Below are positions 37,601 to 47,606 of a stretch of DNA of 64,000 nucleotides, in pieces. The notes under the pieces were generated by a model, which saw nothing but the letters and a program-made list of their open reading frames with translations, searched no databases and was not told the origin of the DNA. How positions within the stretch are numbered: position 1 is the stretch's first letter; each line of letters opens with the position of its first letter. Source of the stretch: [Mycobacterium] nativiensis (GTDB lineage: Bacteria > Actinomycetota > Actinomycetes > Mycobacteriales > Mycobacteriaceae); the NCBI RefSeq assembly GCF_020172685.1, contig NZ_CP083986.1:1941926-2005925 (forward strand). Reading direction: 5' to 3'. The position numbers and the translations under genes were made by a program.

Positions 37601-40600
37601 ACCAACGACAGCGTGTGCTCATCGGGACGATCCGTGGTGCTGAGCACCGCGGCCCGGATCGGCCACTCACGGTCCAGGGCGAAGCAGTACCGACGTTCGG
37701 AGTCCAACTGTTCCTGCAGCCAGAGCTCACCGGTCCCGGTGGCCCGCCGCACCGGCACCGCACCCACGGGCTCGATCACCTGATAGGGGACACCGTCGAT
37801 CGAGGTGTAGGTGGTACGCAGGATCTCGTGTCGCGCCACCACGTCGTTGAGAGCTGCGGTCAGCGCATCGACATCGCACGGCCCGCGCAGGCGCGCTCCG
37901 AACGGAATGTTGTTGACTTCGGAGGGGCCTTCGATCTGATAGGCGAACCAGGTGCGCAACTGCGAAGCCGACAGCGGTAGCGGACCGTCGTGGGACGTGC
38001 TGCACAGTCGGGGACGCGTGCTGGTGACCGCACCCGACGCTGATCCTTCGATCCACTGGGCAAGGCGTGCCACCGTGGCGGACTCGAACACATCGCGGAT
38101 ACCGATCTCGACACCGAATTCGGAGCGGATCGACGCGACCAATCGGGTGGCCACCAGAGAGTGCCCGCCGAGGTCGAAGAACGAGTCGTCGACACCGACG
38201 CGATCGTGTCCGAGCAGCGTGGCGAACAGATCCGCGAGGCGGTGTTCGGTTGCCGTCGTCGGCTCCCGATACTGCGTTGCAGACCCGACTTCCGGGTGCG
38301 GCAACGCATCCCGGTCGATCTTGCCGTGCGCGGTCATCGGGATCTCGTCGAGCACGACGTAGCCCACCGGAATCATGTGAACCGGCAGTGCGGCAGCCAC
38401 TCTCGCTCGGATCCGCTCAACGTCGACGGTGCCGGTATCGCTGTCGGCGGGAGTCACGTAGCCGACCAGGCTCTTTCCGATCTGCGGTAGGTCGAGGGCC
38501 ACGACAACGGCCTGCCCGACGCTGGGGTCCACCGAGATCGCGGCAGCCACTTCGCCGAGTTCGATCCGAACGCCGCGGATCTTCACCTGTTCGTCGACGC
38601 GCCCGACGAATTCGATATCCCCGTCGGCGTTGCGCCGAGCCAGATCACCCGAACGGTACAGGCGTCCACCGGGTGTGAAGGGGTCGGCGACGAACCGCTC
38701 GGCGGTCAGGCCCGGCCGGCGGTGGTAGCCGCGAGCCATCTGGGTCCCGCCGATGTAGATCTCGCCGACCACGCCTGCCGGAACCGGCTGCAGGAACGCG
38801 TCGAGCAGATGCATCTGGGTGTTGATCTTGGGGCGGCCGATAGGCACGGTCCGAGCGCCCTGGGTGCCTTCGACCTGATAGCTGGTGGCGTTGATGACGG
38901 TCTCGGTGGGTCCGTAGAAGTTGTAGAGCAACGCATCGAAGGTGGCGTGGAACTTGTCGGCGATCTCACCGGGCAATGCTTCCCCGCCGACGGGTACCCG
39001 GCGCAGCGTGCGCCACTGGTTGACCCCGGGCAGCGACAGGAACAATCCCAGCAGCGACGGCACGAAGTGCATGGAGGTGATCCCTTCGCGTCGCAGCAGA
39101 TCGGTCAGGTAGCCGACGTCGCGCAGGCCGTCCGGTCGCGGAATCACCAGGCGTCCACCGCAGATCAGCAGCCCGAAGATCTCGGCGATGGACACGTCGA
39201 ACCCGGGGGAGGCCACCTGCAGCAACCGGTCCGTCTCGTCGACCTGGTAGGCGTCGCCGAACCAGCTGAAGTACTCGGCGATCGGCGCGTGCGGTACCGG
39301 GACCCCCTTGGGCAGCCCGGTCGAACCCGATGTGTACATCAGGTAGGCGGTGTTGTCCGGACGCAGCGGCCGGATCAGCTCGTCGTCGGTCAGATCAGCG
39401 CCGGAGTACTGCTGCAGACCGGTGACGGCCTGACGCAGCACGAGGGCGGCGGCCGCATCGTCGACGATGAACGCCAGCCGGTCTTCGGGATAGGTCGGGT
39501 CGATCGGCAGGTAGACCGCTCCGGCTTTGAGGATGCCCAGGGCGGTGATCACCAGTTCCGGTGACTTGTCGAGCAGCACCGCAACCCGGTCCTCGGTACC
39601 GAGGCCCTGCTCGATCAGCCAGCGGGCCAACCGGTTCGCCTCCTCGTTGACCTGCCGGTAGCTGTATTGGCGGCCTTCGTAGACCACGGCCACGGCGTCG
39701 GGCGCCAGGGCTGCGCGGGCGGTGACCAATGCCGGCAGGGTGGTGCTGGGACTGCTGAACTCGGGGCCGGCCGAAGCGGCGCGCAACCATTCCGAGTCGG
39801 CAGCGCTCATCAGCGTCAGCCGCCCGATCTGGGTGTCCGGTTCGGCCAACGCGCTGTCCAACAGGACGGTGTAGTGGTCCAGCAGCTGCTGCACCAACGG
39901 CTGGTCGAGAACCTCGACGAGGTACTCGGCCTCGACCAGGGGTCCGGCCCCGGCCGCGGTGGGCCACTCGACCATGAACGTCAGGGGGAGCTGGGCGAAG
40001 TGGCCGTGCAGGTCACTGCGCTCGCACTCCACACCCGGTGGGCAGAACCCGTGGCCGTCGGGTTGCCGGAAGCCGAAGCCCACCCGGGCCGTCGGCTCGA
40101 TACCGCGGCAAGCGCCGGGGTCGGATTCAAACGCCAGCCAATCAAGGTCGACGCCCGGATGGGAGAATGCTTCGGCGGCGGAAGCACGGATGGCGCTGTG
40201 CAACTCACGGAAACTCTGCCCGGCTCGCGGTCGGGCCCGCAGCATCGCCAGGTTGCCGAAATTGCCGACCGCGTCCTCGGTTCCTGCGCGGCGACCAGAT
40301 ATCGGCGCGGCAATCAGGAAGTCAGTGGCATGCGTGTAGCGGTGCACCAGGGCGGCGAACGCGGCCAACAACACAGTATGGGGGCTGGTCTCATTCTCAT
40401 AGGCAAACGCGGTGGCGCCCTGCACGGTCGGTGCCGGCAATCGCCGGGTGATGCGACGTGCGTGCCAAGAGTGCGGCACCACTGAACCGTTGGCACCCGG
40501 AAGATCCAGGGGCTCAGGTAGATCGGACACCAGCGTCCGCCAGTGATCCAGGTCAGAATCGACGGGGATGGAGCCGTCGATGATCGTCGGCGGCGGCTCG

Positions 40601-43600
40601 AGACTCGCTGCGGCATCGGGATCGCCATAGGCGCGGGTGAGGTCCCGGAAGAATACGGGCCAGGAGCCGTCATCCCAGGCGATGGGGTGGGCGATGACGA
40701 GCAACGCGAGTTTATCGGTGCCGAGGTGTGCCGCGGTGATCCGTAGCGGCGAATCGGCGGTCAGGTCGAAGGGCCGGCCGAATTCCCGCTGCGCAAGCAC
40801 TTCGAGTCGCAGCCGCTGCGGCTGCTCCTCGAGGTCGGACAGGTCGTATTCGGCCCAGGCTGGCCGCAGTTCGGAGTGGACGACAAGGTGTTGCTTTCCG
40901 TCGTCATCGCGGCGGTAGGTCGACCGCAGTGGCGGGTGCCAGGTGGCGACCGTGTCGACGGCGCGGTGGAGTCGGGCGCAGTCGACGGCGCCAGTGACCT
41001 GATAGGAGGCACATACATTGAGTTGCGCGCTGTCCGGGTCGACTGACTGCAGAGACCAGATCCGGCGCTGGGTTGCGGACATCCCCGGTGTTGCGCCGAC
41101 TGCCGGAGCCGATGGAGGAGCCGATGGAGCAGCCGGAACGCCTTGGATGGCTTCGGTATCGGCCACGTGGGATCTCCGCTCTGGCTCGGCGCCCTCGGAC
41201 GGCCGGTCGGACCGCACCATGTCGATCACCTCGGCGCCGGTCATTCCGCCGAGCAGCTGCGACAGCGGGATCGTGCGACCGATCACCCGGCTCAGCCGCT
41301 TGCGCAGATCCACCGCAAGCAGGGAATCCAGACCGAGATCGAGCAGTGGTGCGGTCAAGTCGACCGAAGCTGCGACGCTGACTCCCAGCAGCTCAGCGAT
41401 CTCGGCACGCACCACCTGATCGACGGATCGGCCCACGGTCCCGTCGCCGGTCGGTTGCGGTTGCGATGTTGTCGGCGCCGCAGCGAATGGTGAAGGAAGG
41501 CCTTGGCTCTCGAAGAAGAGACCCAAGCGGTCGAAATCGGCAGCGATGATCACCGGATCACTGTCGTGCTGGCAAAAACTCGCCATGACTGCGGCATCCG
41601 GGTCCATCGCGACCAGTCCGGACCGCTCGATACGGACTATCTCGTCGTGGTCGGCCAACGTGGTGTCGCGCCACAGTCCCCACCGCATCGATATGGCGTT
41701 GAGTCCGTCGGCCCGAAGGCGAGTGGCGAGTGCATCGAGCATTCGGTTCGAAGCCGCATAACCGCCGTGTCCGTAACCGCCCCACAGGCCCGATACCGAC
41801 GAGCACAGCAGGAGTCGCGCGTCTTCCCGCAGAGGCCACTTCGTCGCCAGCAGCTCCAACCCCGCGACCTTCGCACCGAACATGTCTTCCCAGTCGGCGC
41901 GGGTCAGCCGGTCGTGCGGGCCGAAATGGGCGGTACCGGCCGCGTGGATCAGCAGTGACGCACCGTCGCCGGCATATTCGGCCGCGGTGCGCCGCACCGA
42001 CTCCGGGTCGGTGATGTCGCACGCTGGTGCCCGTAACTCGACATACCGCCCGTCGCGCAGCCGGTCCAAGTCGTGCTGGCGAAGGCCGCCGCGGCTCAAC
42101 AGGGTCACCCGTCTGGCACCGCATTCGATGCAGCGCAGCGCATAGGCCTGGCCGATGGCACCGCTGCCGCCGGTGATAAGCACGTTGTCCAACGTCGGTC
42201 GGTCGAGTGCCTGGTGGGGCACAGGATCGTTGGTTTCGCTCAATCGGCGGACGTAGGGTCGCAAGGTCCCGTTGGCGTCTTCACGAAGTGCCACGTTGTC
42301 GACGTCGCCGGTCAAGACGTCGACGCAGACGCGCCCGTGATCCGTGGCGATGTCCCGCCGAGGCAGATCGAGGTGACCGAATGACTTGTCCGGGAACTCG
42401 AAGCCGGTACTGCGATGCAGTGCGGTCAGGGCGGATTGGGCGGGCAGGACCGGGGGGTCGTCGGCGGCTACCGTCTCGCCCTGGGCTGTGACCAGCCATA
42501 CGGTACGACAGTGCGGACCGATGAGGTGACGGTAATCCGGTGGGCCCGCGTCGATCAGGGCGCGACTGGCGGCGCTCACGCCGGGCTGATCGAAGGCGGG
42601 CGCCACGATCACGGTTATGTCCGCCTCATCGGTGGTTGTCAGCTCGCAATCAGATTGCGCGACAATGGCGTCCGCCAGGAGCCGTGCCAACGGTCCGGTG
42701 CTCGCGTCGGGTGCGATCACAGCGATACGGTGGCCGGCCTGCTTCGTCGGGTGCGCGCTGTCAGCAGGTTCCCAGTGCTCATACGCAACGGTCACCGAAG
42801 TGCCCGGCACGGCCGGCAGCGAATCTCGTGCCGCCCAGAAATGGACGGTGCCCATCGGGGCGTTGGGGAATCCCCACAGCGGCGGGCGATCGCGGACGCC
42901 CGCGAACTGGATCCATCGGTAACCGGGATCTGCCAGCGCTGCGGCGGCGATGTTGGCGGAAATGCGGTCGGTACCGAGCTCGTGGCGGGTACCCGAGTCG
43001 ACCAAGACGGTCGAATCGTCATCGACCAGCTCAGCCAGTGCGGACAGCAGGGAGGGGTGCGCTGAAAGCTCGGCAAACGCATTGGCGCCTCGTTCGATCG
43101 CCACAGCGACGGCCCGGTCGAATCTGACCGGGGTACGCAGATTTCGCCACCAGTAGTCGGCAAAATCGGTTCCGGGACCCACCACTGTCCCCAGCGCCGA
43201 ACTGACGAATTCGACGGGGGACTCATGAAACTCAGATGCCGGAAGCAATTGTTCGAACATCGGTCGCAACGGGTCCAGCGCGCTGGTGTGCCCCGGATAC
43301 TCGACGGTGATGGGGCGGGCGAAAACGCCGCGCTCTTTGGCGCGCTGCACAACGACATCCACGGCGCCCCGGTCGCCTGAGATCACCGTCGACGATGGAG
43401 CATTGACGGCCGAGATCTCCAACCAACCAGGGGTTTCGGCGATGAGGCGTTGCGCCTCATCCACTCCGGCGCCCAACACGGCCATCCCGTAGCGTCCCGG
43501 CAATTGATCGATGACAGTGGCCCGAGCTCCGACTACGGCGACGGCGGCCGGTAGCGTCACCGCCCCGGCGACATGTGCCGCTGCCGCCTCACCGAGGCTG

Positions 43601-44160
43601 TGCCCCACGGTGATGCCGGGAAAAACACCGTACGACCGCCAGATACGCGCCAAACAGACGGAGTGGGTGAACTGTGCACCCTGGATCTCGACCTGCGACC
43701 AGTCCCGCTCGACCGGGGCATTCACCAGGTAGGACAGGGGTGATGGCAGGCCGGCGGCAATGAACACCTCCGCGCAGCAGTGCGCCTCCTCCCGATACAG
43801 CGCAAGTTGGTGGTAGGCGGCCGACCCCATCGATGGCCATTGATTGCCCTGGCCGGGAAACACGAATGCCGTCTGCACCGCAGCGCTCGCCGACGACCGG
43901 GTGACCAGCGGGTGATCCTCGTCGCTCGCCAGTGCCCTAAGCCCAGCGGAGAGTTCGGCGATATCGGCGGCCCGTATCAGTGCCCGGTGGCGGCGGACTC
44001 GTCGCCGGTGCAGCAGCGTCGCGGCGACGTCGGTGAGTTCGTCCGCGCTCGGTTCACGGTCCAGGTAGTCCAGGATCGCTGCGGCATCCTGAGCAACCAA
44101 GTGCTGCTCATGCGCGCTCAGCAGCACAGGGATACGACCGTCCGGCAAGCGGGCGGTCAT
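34693..44160 (-). CDS. mbtD/mbtE: MbtD-MbtE fusion: PKS (AT-KR-ACP) joined to two NRPS modules (C-A-T-C-A-T)
   Basis: A 3155-residue protein; M. tuberculosis has separate MbtD (about 1000) and MbtE (about 1680). Domains by approximate residue: AT (active Ser in GHSLGEA near 187), KR (GGSGAIG near 665, YAASN near 800), ACP (LGLDSLL near 944), C1 near 1160 reading HPIAWDD, A1 ([10 protein letters not shown] near 1612), T1 (LGGHS near 2000), C2 near 2192 reading HHIAIDH, A2 ([10 protein letters not shown] near 2685), T2 (LGGDS near 3075). C1 has Pro where the catalytic His belongs. A1 has the usual Asp235; A2 has Leu there. It starts at 44160, sharing one base with the mbtC stop. A natural fusion, not an assembly artefact, is supported by uninterrupted domain order and a Pro/Ala-rich linker near 1010-1035. 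Confidence 0.88.
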   Translation of the reverse strand: MTARLPDGRIPVLLSAHEQHLVAQDAAAILDYLDREPSADELTDVAATLLHRRRVRRHRALIRAADIAELSAGLRALASDEDHPLVTRSSASAAVQTAFVFPGQGNQWPSMGSAAYHQLALYREEAHCCAEVFIAAGLPSPLSYLVNAPVERDWSQVEIQGAQFTHSVCLARIWRSYGVFPGITVGHSLGEAAAAHVAGAVTLPAAVAVVGARATVIDQLPGRYGMAVLGAGVDEAQRLIAETPGWLEISAVNAPSSTVISGDRGAVDVVVQRAKERGVFARPITVEYPGHTSALDPLRPMFEQLLPASEFHESPVEFVSSALGTVVGPGTDFADYWWRNLRTPVRFDRAVAVAIERGANAFAELSAHPSLLSALAELVDDDSTVLVDSGTRHELGTDRISANIAAAALADPGYRWIQFAGVRDRPPLWGFPNAPMGTVHFWAARDSLPAVPGTSVTVAYEHWEPADSAHPTKQAGHRIAVIAPDASTGPLARLLADAIVAQSDCELTTTDEADITVIVAPAFDQPGVSAASRALIDAGPPDYRHLIGPHCRTVWLVTAQGETVAADDPPVLPAQSALTALHRSTGFEFPDKSFGHLDLPRRDIATDHGRVCVDVLTGDVDNVALREDANGTLRPYVRRLSETNDPVPHQALDRPTLDNVLITGGSGAIGQAYALRCIECGARRVTLLSRGGLRQHDLDRLRDGRYVELRAPACDITDPESVRRTAAEYAGDGASLLIHAAGTAHFGPHDRLTRADWEDMFGAKVAGLELLATKWPLREDARLLLCSSVSGLWGGYGHGGYAASNRMLDALATRLRADGLNAISMRWGLWRDTTLADHDEIVRIERSGLVAMDPDAAVMASFCQHDSDPVIIAADFDRLGLFFESQGLPSPFAAAPTTSQPQPTGDGTVGRSVDQVVRAEIAELLGVSVAASVDLTAPLLDLGLDSLLAVDLRKRLSRVIGRTIPLSQLLGGMTGAEVIDMVRSDRPSEGAEPERRSHVADTEAIQGVPAAPSAPPSAPAVGATPGMSATQRRIWSLQSVDPDSAQLNVCASYQVTGAVDCARLHRAVDTVATWHPPLRSTYRRDDDGKQHLVVHSELRPAWAEYDLSDLEEQPQRLRLEVLAQREFGRPFDLTADSPLRITAAHLGTDKLALLVIAHPIAWDDGSWPVFFRDLTRAYGDPDAAASLEPPPTIIDGSIPVDSDLDHWRTLVSDLPEPLDLPGANGSVVPHSWHARRITRRLPAPTVQGATAFAYENETSPHTVLLAAFAALVHRYTHATDFLIAAPISGRRAGTEDAVGNFGNLAMLRARPRAGQSFRELHSAIRASAAEAFSHPGVDLDWLAFESDPGACRGIEPTARVGFGFRQPDGHGFCPPGVECERSDLHGHFAQLPLTFMVEWPTAAGAGPLVEAEYLVEVLDQPLVQQLLDHYTVLLDSALAEPDTQIGRLTLMSAADSEWLRAASAGPEFSSPSTTLPALVTARAALAPDAVAVVYEGRQYSYRQVNEEANRLARWLIEQGLGTEDRVAVLLDKSPELVITALGILKAGAVYLPIDPTYPEDRLAFIVDDAAAALVLRQAVTGLQQYSGADLTDDELIRPLRPDNTAYLMYTSGSTGLPKGVPVPHAPIAEYFSWFGDAYQVDETDRLLQVASPGFDVSIAEIFGLLICGGRLVIPRPDGLRDVGYLTDLLRREGITSMHFVPSLLGLFLSLPGVNQWRTLRRVPVGGEALPGEIADKFHATFDALLYNFYGPTETVINATSYQVEGTQGARTVPIGRPKINTQMHLLDAFLQPVPAGVVGEIYIGGTQMARGYHRRPGLTAERFVADPFTPGGRLYRSGDLARRNADGDIEFVGRVDEQVKIRGVRIELGEVAAAISVDPSVGQAVVVALDLPQIGKSLVGYVTPADSDTGTVDVERIRARVAAALPVHMIPVGYVVLDEIPMTAHGKIDRDALPHPEVGSATQYREPTTATEHRLADLFATLLGHDRVGVDDSFFDLGGHSLVATRLVASIRSEFGVEIGIRDVFESATVARLAQWIEGSASGAVTSTRPRLCSTSHDGPLPLSASQLRTWFAYQIEGPSEVNNIPFGARLRGPCDVDALTAALNDVVARHEILRTTYTSIDGVPYQVIEPVGAVPVRRATGTGELWLQEQLDSERRYCFALDREWPIRAAVLSTTDRPDEHTLSLVVHHIAIDHWSGGVLFTDLLTAYRARRAGQPPSWAPLPVQYADYAAWQAALLAESGGDEPGIATTQRDYWKRQLAGLPEDTGLRPDYPRPPVPSGAGDSVEFEIDASTRGKLAAVSRDLGITEFMLLQAAVAVVLHKAGGGVDIPVGTPIAARDEPELDQLIGFFINILVLRNNLHGNPTLREVLARTRDTALAAYAHQDLPFDRVVDVAAPIRTLARNPLFQVVVHVRDHLPAAQVIDSDSGGDTVFSVVEPTFDIAHADLSVNFFAGDTGYRGNVLYRTELYRRATIERLVGWLTHVVDAFTRDVDQTLRDVSLINPPERNRILTEWSRGPKPPVERPLTIAELLEPSRAWGSDRIALRCGDDQIDYPALHRRSDNFARLLASRGVRPGSLVGLSTRRDIDMVVAMVAIMKAGAGLFPLDPGYPFARKQFMLDDADPRVVVVTAEALPTMPERPGMALISLDDPAVFDAPPTDGNGAESPLPAADPDDPMYLVFTSGSTGKPKGVLGTHRAMTTRLNWQLANYPVAGNDIRLAQASWTFLEGCMETLGGLAAGATTILADDAEHRDPEALASLVRRHSIAQVTAVPTLVSAIIGSWPDAFRSLTRLVCGAEPLPASLQEQLLAGYGDADGPELLNNFGATETSGALIRGPLTPPVPLLGTPMTDAQVYLLDDGLSPVPPGVIGELYYAGGQLVRGYWRRPGLTASRFVANPFTDDPGARLYRSGDRARWTQDGRLEFVGRTDHQVKIRGFRVELGEVDEALKSADGVATAAARAWQVGGSTTLAGYVVPRRPLADEAERSAFAAAVRADVARVLPGYMVPASVTVLDEMPKTESGKLNRPALPRPAVSTTGESEPPRTGTERALARVFVDLLPIAAVGRFDDFFALGGDSILSVQVAARARAAGLPVHPRMVFESPTVQQLAAAVDAAQANSAASDTQHAPMSTSGLSAEDLAAVTRSWSPADGRPA

Positions 44161-45482
44161 CACACCGCCTCCGGCATCGCGACGATGGCGTGTGCGTTGG
44201 TGCCGCTCACGCCGAAAGCCGACACCGCCGCCAGTCGCCTTCCATCGACGGCGGGCCACGGTGTGAGTGTTTGAGCAAGCCGCAATCCTTGGTTTTCCCA
44301 GTCGACCTCGTGGCTGGCCTCTTCGACGTGCAGGGTCGGCGGAATGGCGCCATGTTCTGCGGAGACCAGAACCTTGGCCAGACCTAACGCGCCGGCGGCG
44401 GCTTGGGCATGCCCCAGGTTCGACTTGACCGAGCCCAGCAGCGCACCGCGGCCGGGTGGGGCCGCGCCATAGGTCTGCGACAGCGACCGCAACTCGGTGC
44501 GGTCACCCAGGCGAGTGGCGGTGCCATGGCCCTCGATCATCGCGATGTCTTCGGGGCGCACTCCAGCCCGGCACATCACCCTCTCGAACAGGTGTTTCTG
44601 CGCCTCCGCGCTGGGAGCACTGAGCCCAGCGCTATGACCGTCCTGATTGACTGCGATGGCACGGATCTCGGCCAGGATCCGATGACCATCACGCACCGCC
44701 CCGGATCCGCGCTGCAGCACGAATATTCCAGCGCCCTCAGCCCACACCGTTCCGCTGGCCTGGGCGCTGTAGGGACGGCAGTGGCCGTCGTCGGACAACG
44801 CCTGCTGTTTGGAGAACTCCACGAAATAACCCGGTGAGCCCATCACGCAGACACCCCCGGCCAGGGCCATGTCGCAGTCCCCGGCTCGCAGCGACTGGAC
44901 GGCGATGTGCAGCGCGGCCAGCGCGGATGTGCACGAGGCGTCGACGGTCAGGGCCGGGCCGGCCAGTCCGAGCGTGTAGGCGATCCGACCGGACACCACT
45001 CCCATCGCGGTTCCGCTCAGCAGATGCCCGGTGTGGCTCGAGAATTCGGCCATATCGGGCCCGTACCCGGTTGGGGACGCGCCGATGTAGCAGCCCACGT
45101 CGTGTCCCTGCAGATCATCGGGGTTGATCCCGCTGTTCTCCAGGGCTCGCCAGGCTACCCGCAAGGCGACTCGTTGCTGCGGGTCCATCGCGGTGGCTTC
45201 ACGCGGCGAGATGGCGAAGAATGCCGGGTCGAATGTGCCGGCTCCGGTCAGGAAGCCACCCGAGTTGTGGATTCGTTTGAAGCCGTCGCGGCAGGAACCG
45301 GCCAACAGGTCGCGGATCGCCCAGCCCCGGTCGGCGGGCAGCGGGGACAACGCTTCCCGCCGATGGGACAGCAGCTCCCAATATCCCTCGGGGGTGTCGA
45401 TGTCGCCGGGCGCCTCGACTGCCATTCCGACTATTGCGATCGGATCATTGTCAGTGGCCTTGGCCACTGGCTGACTGGACAT
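44160..45482 (-). CDS. mbtC: Stand-alone ketosynthase MbtC-like
   Basis: A 440-residue beta-ketoacyl synthase without other domains, as MbtC is (about 444). Active-site Cys lies in VDASCTSALAA, the two His in EGHGTATRLGD and NLGHAQAAAG. With the AT-KR-ACP part of the next protein it would make a beta-hydroxyacyl unit (beta-hydroxybutyrate in mycobactin). It has only a poor ribosome site, but a 19-codon ORF with a near-perfect one ends two bases upstream, so translational coupling is likely. In M. tuberculosis mbtA and mbtB precede mbtC; here nothing of that kind does. Confidence 0.9.
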   Translation of the reverse strand: MSSQPVAKATDNDPIAIVGMAVEAPGDIDTPEGYWELLSHRREALSPLPADRGWAIRDLLAGSCRDGFKRIHNSGGFLTGAGTFDPAFFAISPREATAMDPQQRVALRVAWRALENSGINPDDLQGHDVGCYIGASPTGYGPDMAEFSSHTGHLLSGTAMGVVSGRIAYTLGLAGPALTVDASCTSALAALHIAVQSLRAGDCDMALAGGVCVMGSPGYFVEFSKQQALSDDGHCRPYSAQASGTVWAEGAGIFVLQRGSGAVRDGHRILAEIRAIAVNQDGHSAGLSAPSAEAQKHLFERVMCRAGVRPEDIAMIEGHGTATRLGDRTELRSLSQTYGAAPPGRGALLGSVKSNLGHAQAAAGALGLAKVLVSAEHGAIPPTLHVEEASHEVDWENQGLRLAQTLTPWPAVDGRRLAAVSAFGVSGTNAHAIVAMPEAV

Positions 45483-45484
45483 GA

Positions 45485-45544
45485 TTACTCGTTCGGCGAC
45501 GATGCCAGTGACGAGTGGTCGGCAAACCCGTTGAAAGTCATCAT
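45485..45544 (-). CDS. 19-codon leader ORF upstream of mbtC
   Basis: Reads MMTFNGFADHSSLASSPNE and stops at 45485-45487, two bases before the mbtC ATG. GGGGGAGGA lies five bases before its first ATG, a far better ribosome site than mbtC has. The ORF is probably translated, either to couple translation into mbtC, as a regulatory leader, or as a peptide in its own right. It contains no run of regulatory codons obvious enough to call an attenuator. Confidence 0.55.
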   Translation of the reverse strand: MMTFNGFADHSSLASSPNE

Positions 45545-45624
45545 GATTTCCTCCCCCTGACCGATGAAATTGACGGTGAGTCCGGTCTGATCGGGTTTCG
45601 CTCGCGATGGGGACCGTCAGACCG

Positions 45625-45648
45625 ACAACCGGTCACCGGTCCGGTTGT
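45625..45648. promoter_or_regulatory. Inverted repeat ACAACCGG-N8-CCGGTTGT
   Basis: Perfect 8-base arms at 45625-45632 and 45641-45648 with an 8-base spacer that is itself near-palindromic (TCACCGGT). A third copy of ACAACCGG is at 45725-45732. Situated 80-105 bases upstream of the leader ORF of the mbtC operon, it is a likely operator. Confidence 0.55.
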
Positions 45649-45787
45649 GAAATTGACGGTCACGTCTGCGAGCAATCGCGCGATGCGGTGAGCGGTAGCA
45701 GTACCCGTGCAGGCAGGGCGACAAACAACCGGCATCTACCTGCGAAGTTGTCGTTTTCCGGGGTGTCGGGCCGCTCTTGCCTGCGGC

Positions 45788-45818
45788 TGTTGTGCAGGAA
45801 TAGTCCTCCCGCACAACA
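45788..45818. promoter_or_regulatory. Inverted repeat TGTTGTGC-N15-GCACAACA
   Basis: Perfect 8-base arms at 45788-45795 and 45811-45818. It shares the GTTGT/ACAAC half-site with 45625-45648, suggesting that one regulator may bind several places between the two divergent transcription units. Confidence 0.45.
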
Positions 45819-46085
45819 ACTTTCGGGAGCGTCAAATCCGCTGGTTGTGGCACCTTTAGGTGGGAAGTTCGGCGGTCTGGCGCGGGCGCTTTCGCAACTC
45901 GACGCCTATCGCCCACGTATCAGTTGAACAACAGATTAAATGTTAATAACGATTCGCTACGGGTGGTCGCGGTCCGCTCGTCGCCCTCGCCGTCGAAGCA
46001 GGGCGTCGTACGGAGACAGTGGGAAGGTTCCCAGTTTGCGTTGGGACGTGCGCGGGTAGCTGATTCGGATGACCGCGTGGCCGTG

Positions 46086-47561
46086 ATGGCCGTAAAGCGA
46101 TCTCTCAAGACATCCACCACACAGTCCGAGGTTGAGCGGAGGCCGACCGTGCGACTCCAGGCATATTCGGGGCGGCCCACACCGGTCGTGGACGACAACG
46201 AGCTGAATCCCGACAACCGGCTGTCCCACATGGACCAAGCAATGTTCCTGACCCAACGCGCCACCGGACGCAATGCGATCGTCCAGTGCGTCTGGGTCTA
46301 CCAGCATCCCGTGGATCTGGCAGCGCTGAGGCGTTTCCATCGGTCTCTGGGCTTGGGGCTGTTGGGGCGGCGCATCGAACGTTCGCCGCTACCGTTTGCC
46401 CGCGCTCGGTGGGTGAGTGATCGGGGTCCGGTCGATATCGACATTGCCCGGCGCGCCCGACCGCGAGCCGAACTCAGCGACTGGCTCGATGACCGCGGGC
46501 GCCTCCCGGTGGACGCTGAGCGGGGCCCCGGTTGGCATCTGGGAGTCCTGCCGTTGATCGACGGCTCGACGGCAATGACTCTGGTGGCTTCACATTGTCT
46601 GGTCGATGGTCTCGGGATCATCGGTGCCGTCGCCGACGCCGCCGCGGACACCACCTGCGCGCTCGGCTATCCACCGCCGAGGTCCCGGCCGCGACTGCGT
46701 GCGCTGGTTCAGGACGCGCGTCAGACCGTGCAGGGTATGCCCGAGATTCGGCGGGTGATCGCCGAGGCGGTGCGTACCGCGCGCATTCAACGCGCGCAGA
46801 CATCATCGATATCGGCGCCACCACTGCGACCCATTCGCAGCCGTGGGGCGGGTCGCCACGAGTCTGTGATCGTCCCCGCCGTCGCCATCCACGTCGACCT
46901 CGATGAGTGGGACAGGTGCGCGGAGGATCGGGGCGGCACCAGTCATCACCTGGCCGCCGGCTTCGCCGCGAAACTCGCCGAGCGGCTGGGACGACGGCGC
47001 ACCGTGGATGGCGCCGTCACCTTGCAGATCCCGCTCAGCGGCCGGATCGAGGGCGACACCCGGGCGAACACCTTGTCGTTTGTCAGCGTGAGCATCGATC
47101 CAACGAGGGTGACATCGGATTTGTCGGACGCCCGGACGGTGATCAGGCGAACCTTCGAGAAATTGCGACAAGCGCCGGAACAGGTATCGCCGCTGCTTCC
47201 GTTGGCGCCGCTGGCACCGTTCGTGCCGAAGCCCGTGCTGAAACACCTCACCGAGGCGGCGTTCTGCTATACGGATCTGCCGGTGGCGCTGTCCAGCATG
47301 GGGGAGGTTCCCCCGATAGCCGGCCGCCCGGACGGATCCGAGGCGGAATACGTATTCGGGCGGGGGATGATTCAACGTGTCATGAGGCGGGATCTTGAAC
47401 GCGCCCAAGGCGAACTTGCGCTGTTCCTCTTGCGAGGCTGCGGCCAGATGTGCATTACGGTCACCGCCTATCGGCCTGGCGGAAGGAACACCAAATCAGA
47501 ATTGCGTGACTTAGTGGCAGGAACTCTGGCTGAGTTCGGTCTGCGAGGCGTGATCGAGTAG
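46086..47561 (+). CDS. HxxxDG acyltransferase (WS/DGAT- or PapA-like)
   Basis: About 491 residues from ATG 46086; the frame is open further upstream to 45924 and the true start is unclear. The catalytic HxxxDG motif is visible as SHCLVDGLGI in the first third, and NTLSFVSVSID plus a C-terminal CITVTAYRPG segment fit the CoA-dependent acyltransferase / condensation-like fold. Such enzymes ester- or amide-link acyl groups; WS/DGAT members make wax esters or triacylglycerol, Pap proteins acylate polyketide lipids. Its position, divergent from mbtC across the shared regulatory region and followed by a P450, suggests tailoring of the siderophore or of a linked lipid. Substrate unknown. Confidence 0.65.
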   Translation: MAVKRSLKTSTTQSEVERRPTVRLQAYSGRPTPVVDDNELNPDNRLSHMDQAMFLTQRATGRNAIVQCVWVYQHPVDLAALRRFHRSLGLGLLGRRIERSPLPFARARWVSDRGPVDIDIARRARPRAELSDWLDDRGRLPVDAERGPGWHLGVLPLIDGSTAMTLVASHCLVDGLGIIGAVADAAADTTCALGYPPPRSRPRLRALVQDARQTVQGMPEIRRVIAEAVRTARIQRAQTSSISAPPLRPIRSRGAGRHESVIVPAVAIHVDLDEWDRCAEDRGGTSHHLAAGFAAKLAERLGRRRTVDGAVTLQIPLSGRIEGDTRANTLSFVSVSIDPTRVTSDLSDARTVIRRTFEKLRQAPEQVSPLLPLAPLAPFVPKPVLKHLTEAAFCYTDLPVALSSMGEVPPIAGRPDGSEAEYVFGRGMIQRVMRRDLERAQGELALFLLRGCGQMCITVTAYRPGGRNTKSELRDLVAGTLAEFGLRGVIE

Positions 47562-47606
47562 CAGGCCGAATGCGTTGACTCGGCAGACAAGCCGGAAAAG
47601 AGATAC

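Larger units (their letters stand above)
45545..46085. other. Divergent regulatory region between mbtC operon and acyltransferase gene
   Basis: About 540 bases with no supported gene. It is less GC-rich than its surroundings and packed with inverted repeats built on ACAAC/GTTGT, two direct copies of TGAAATTGACGGT (45565-45577 and 45648-45660), and an AT-rich stretch near 45925-45950. No sequence close to the IdeR iron box (TTAGGTTAGSCTAACCTAA-like) is seen by eye. Short ORFs here lack coding character. Confidence 0.55.
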
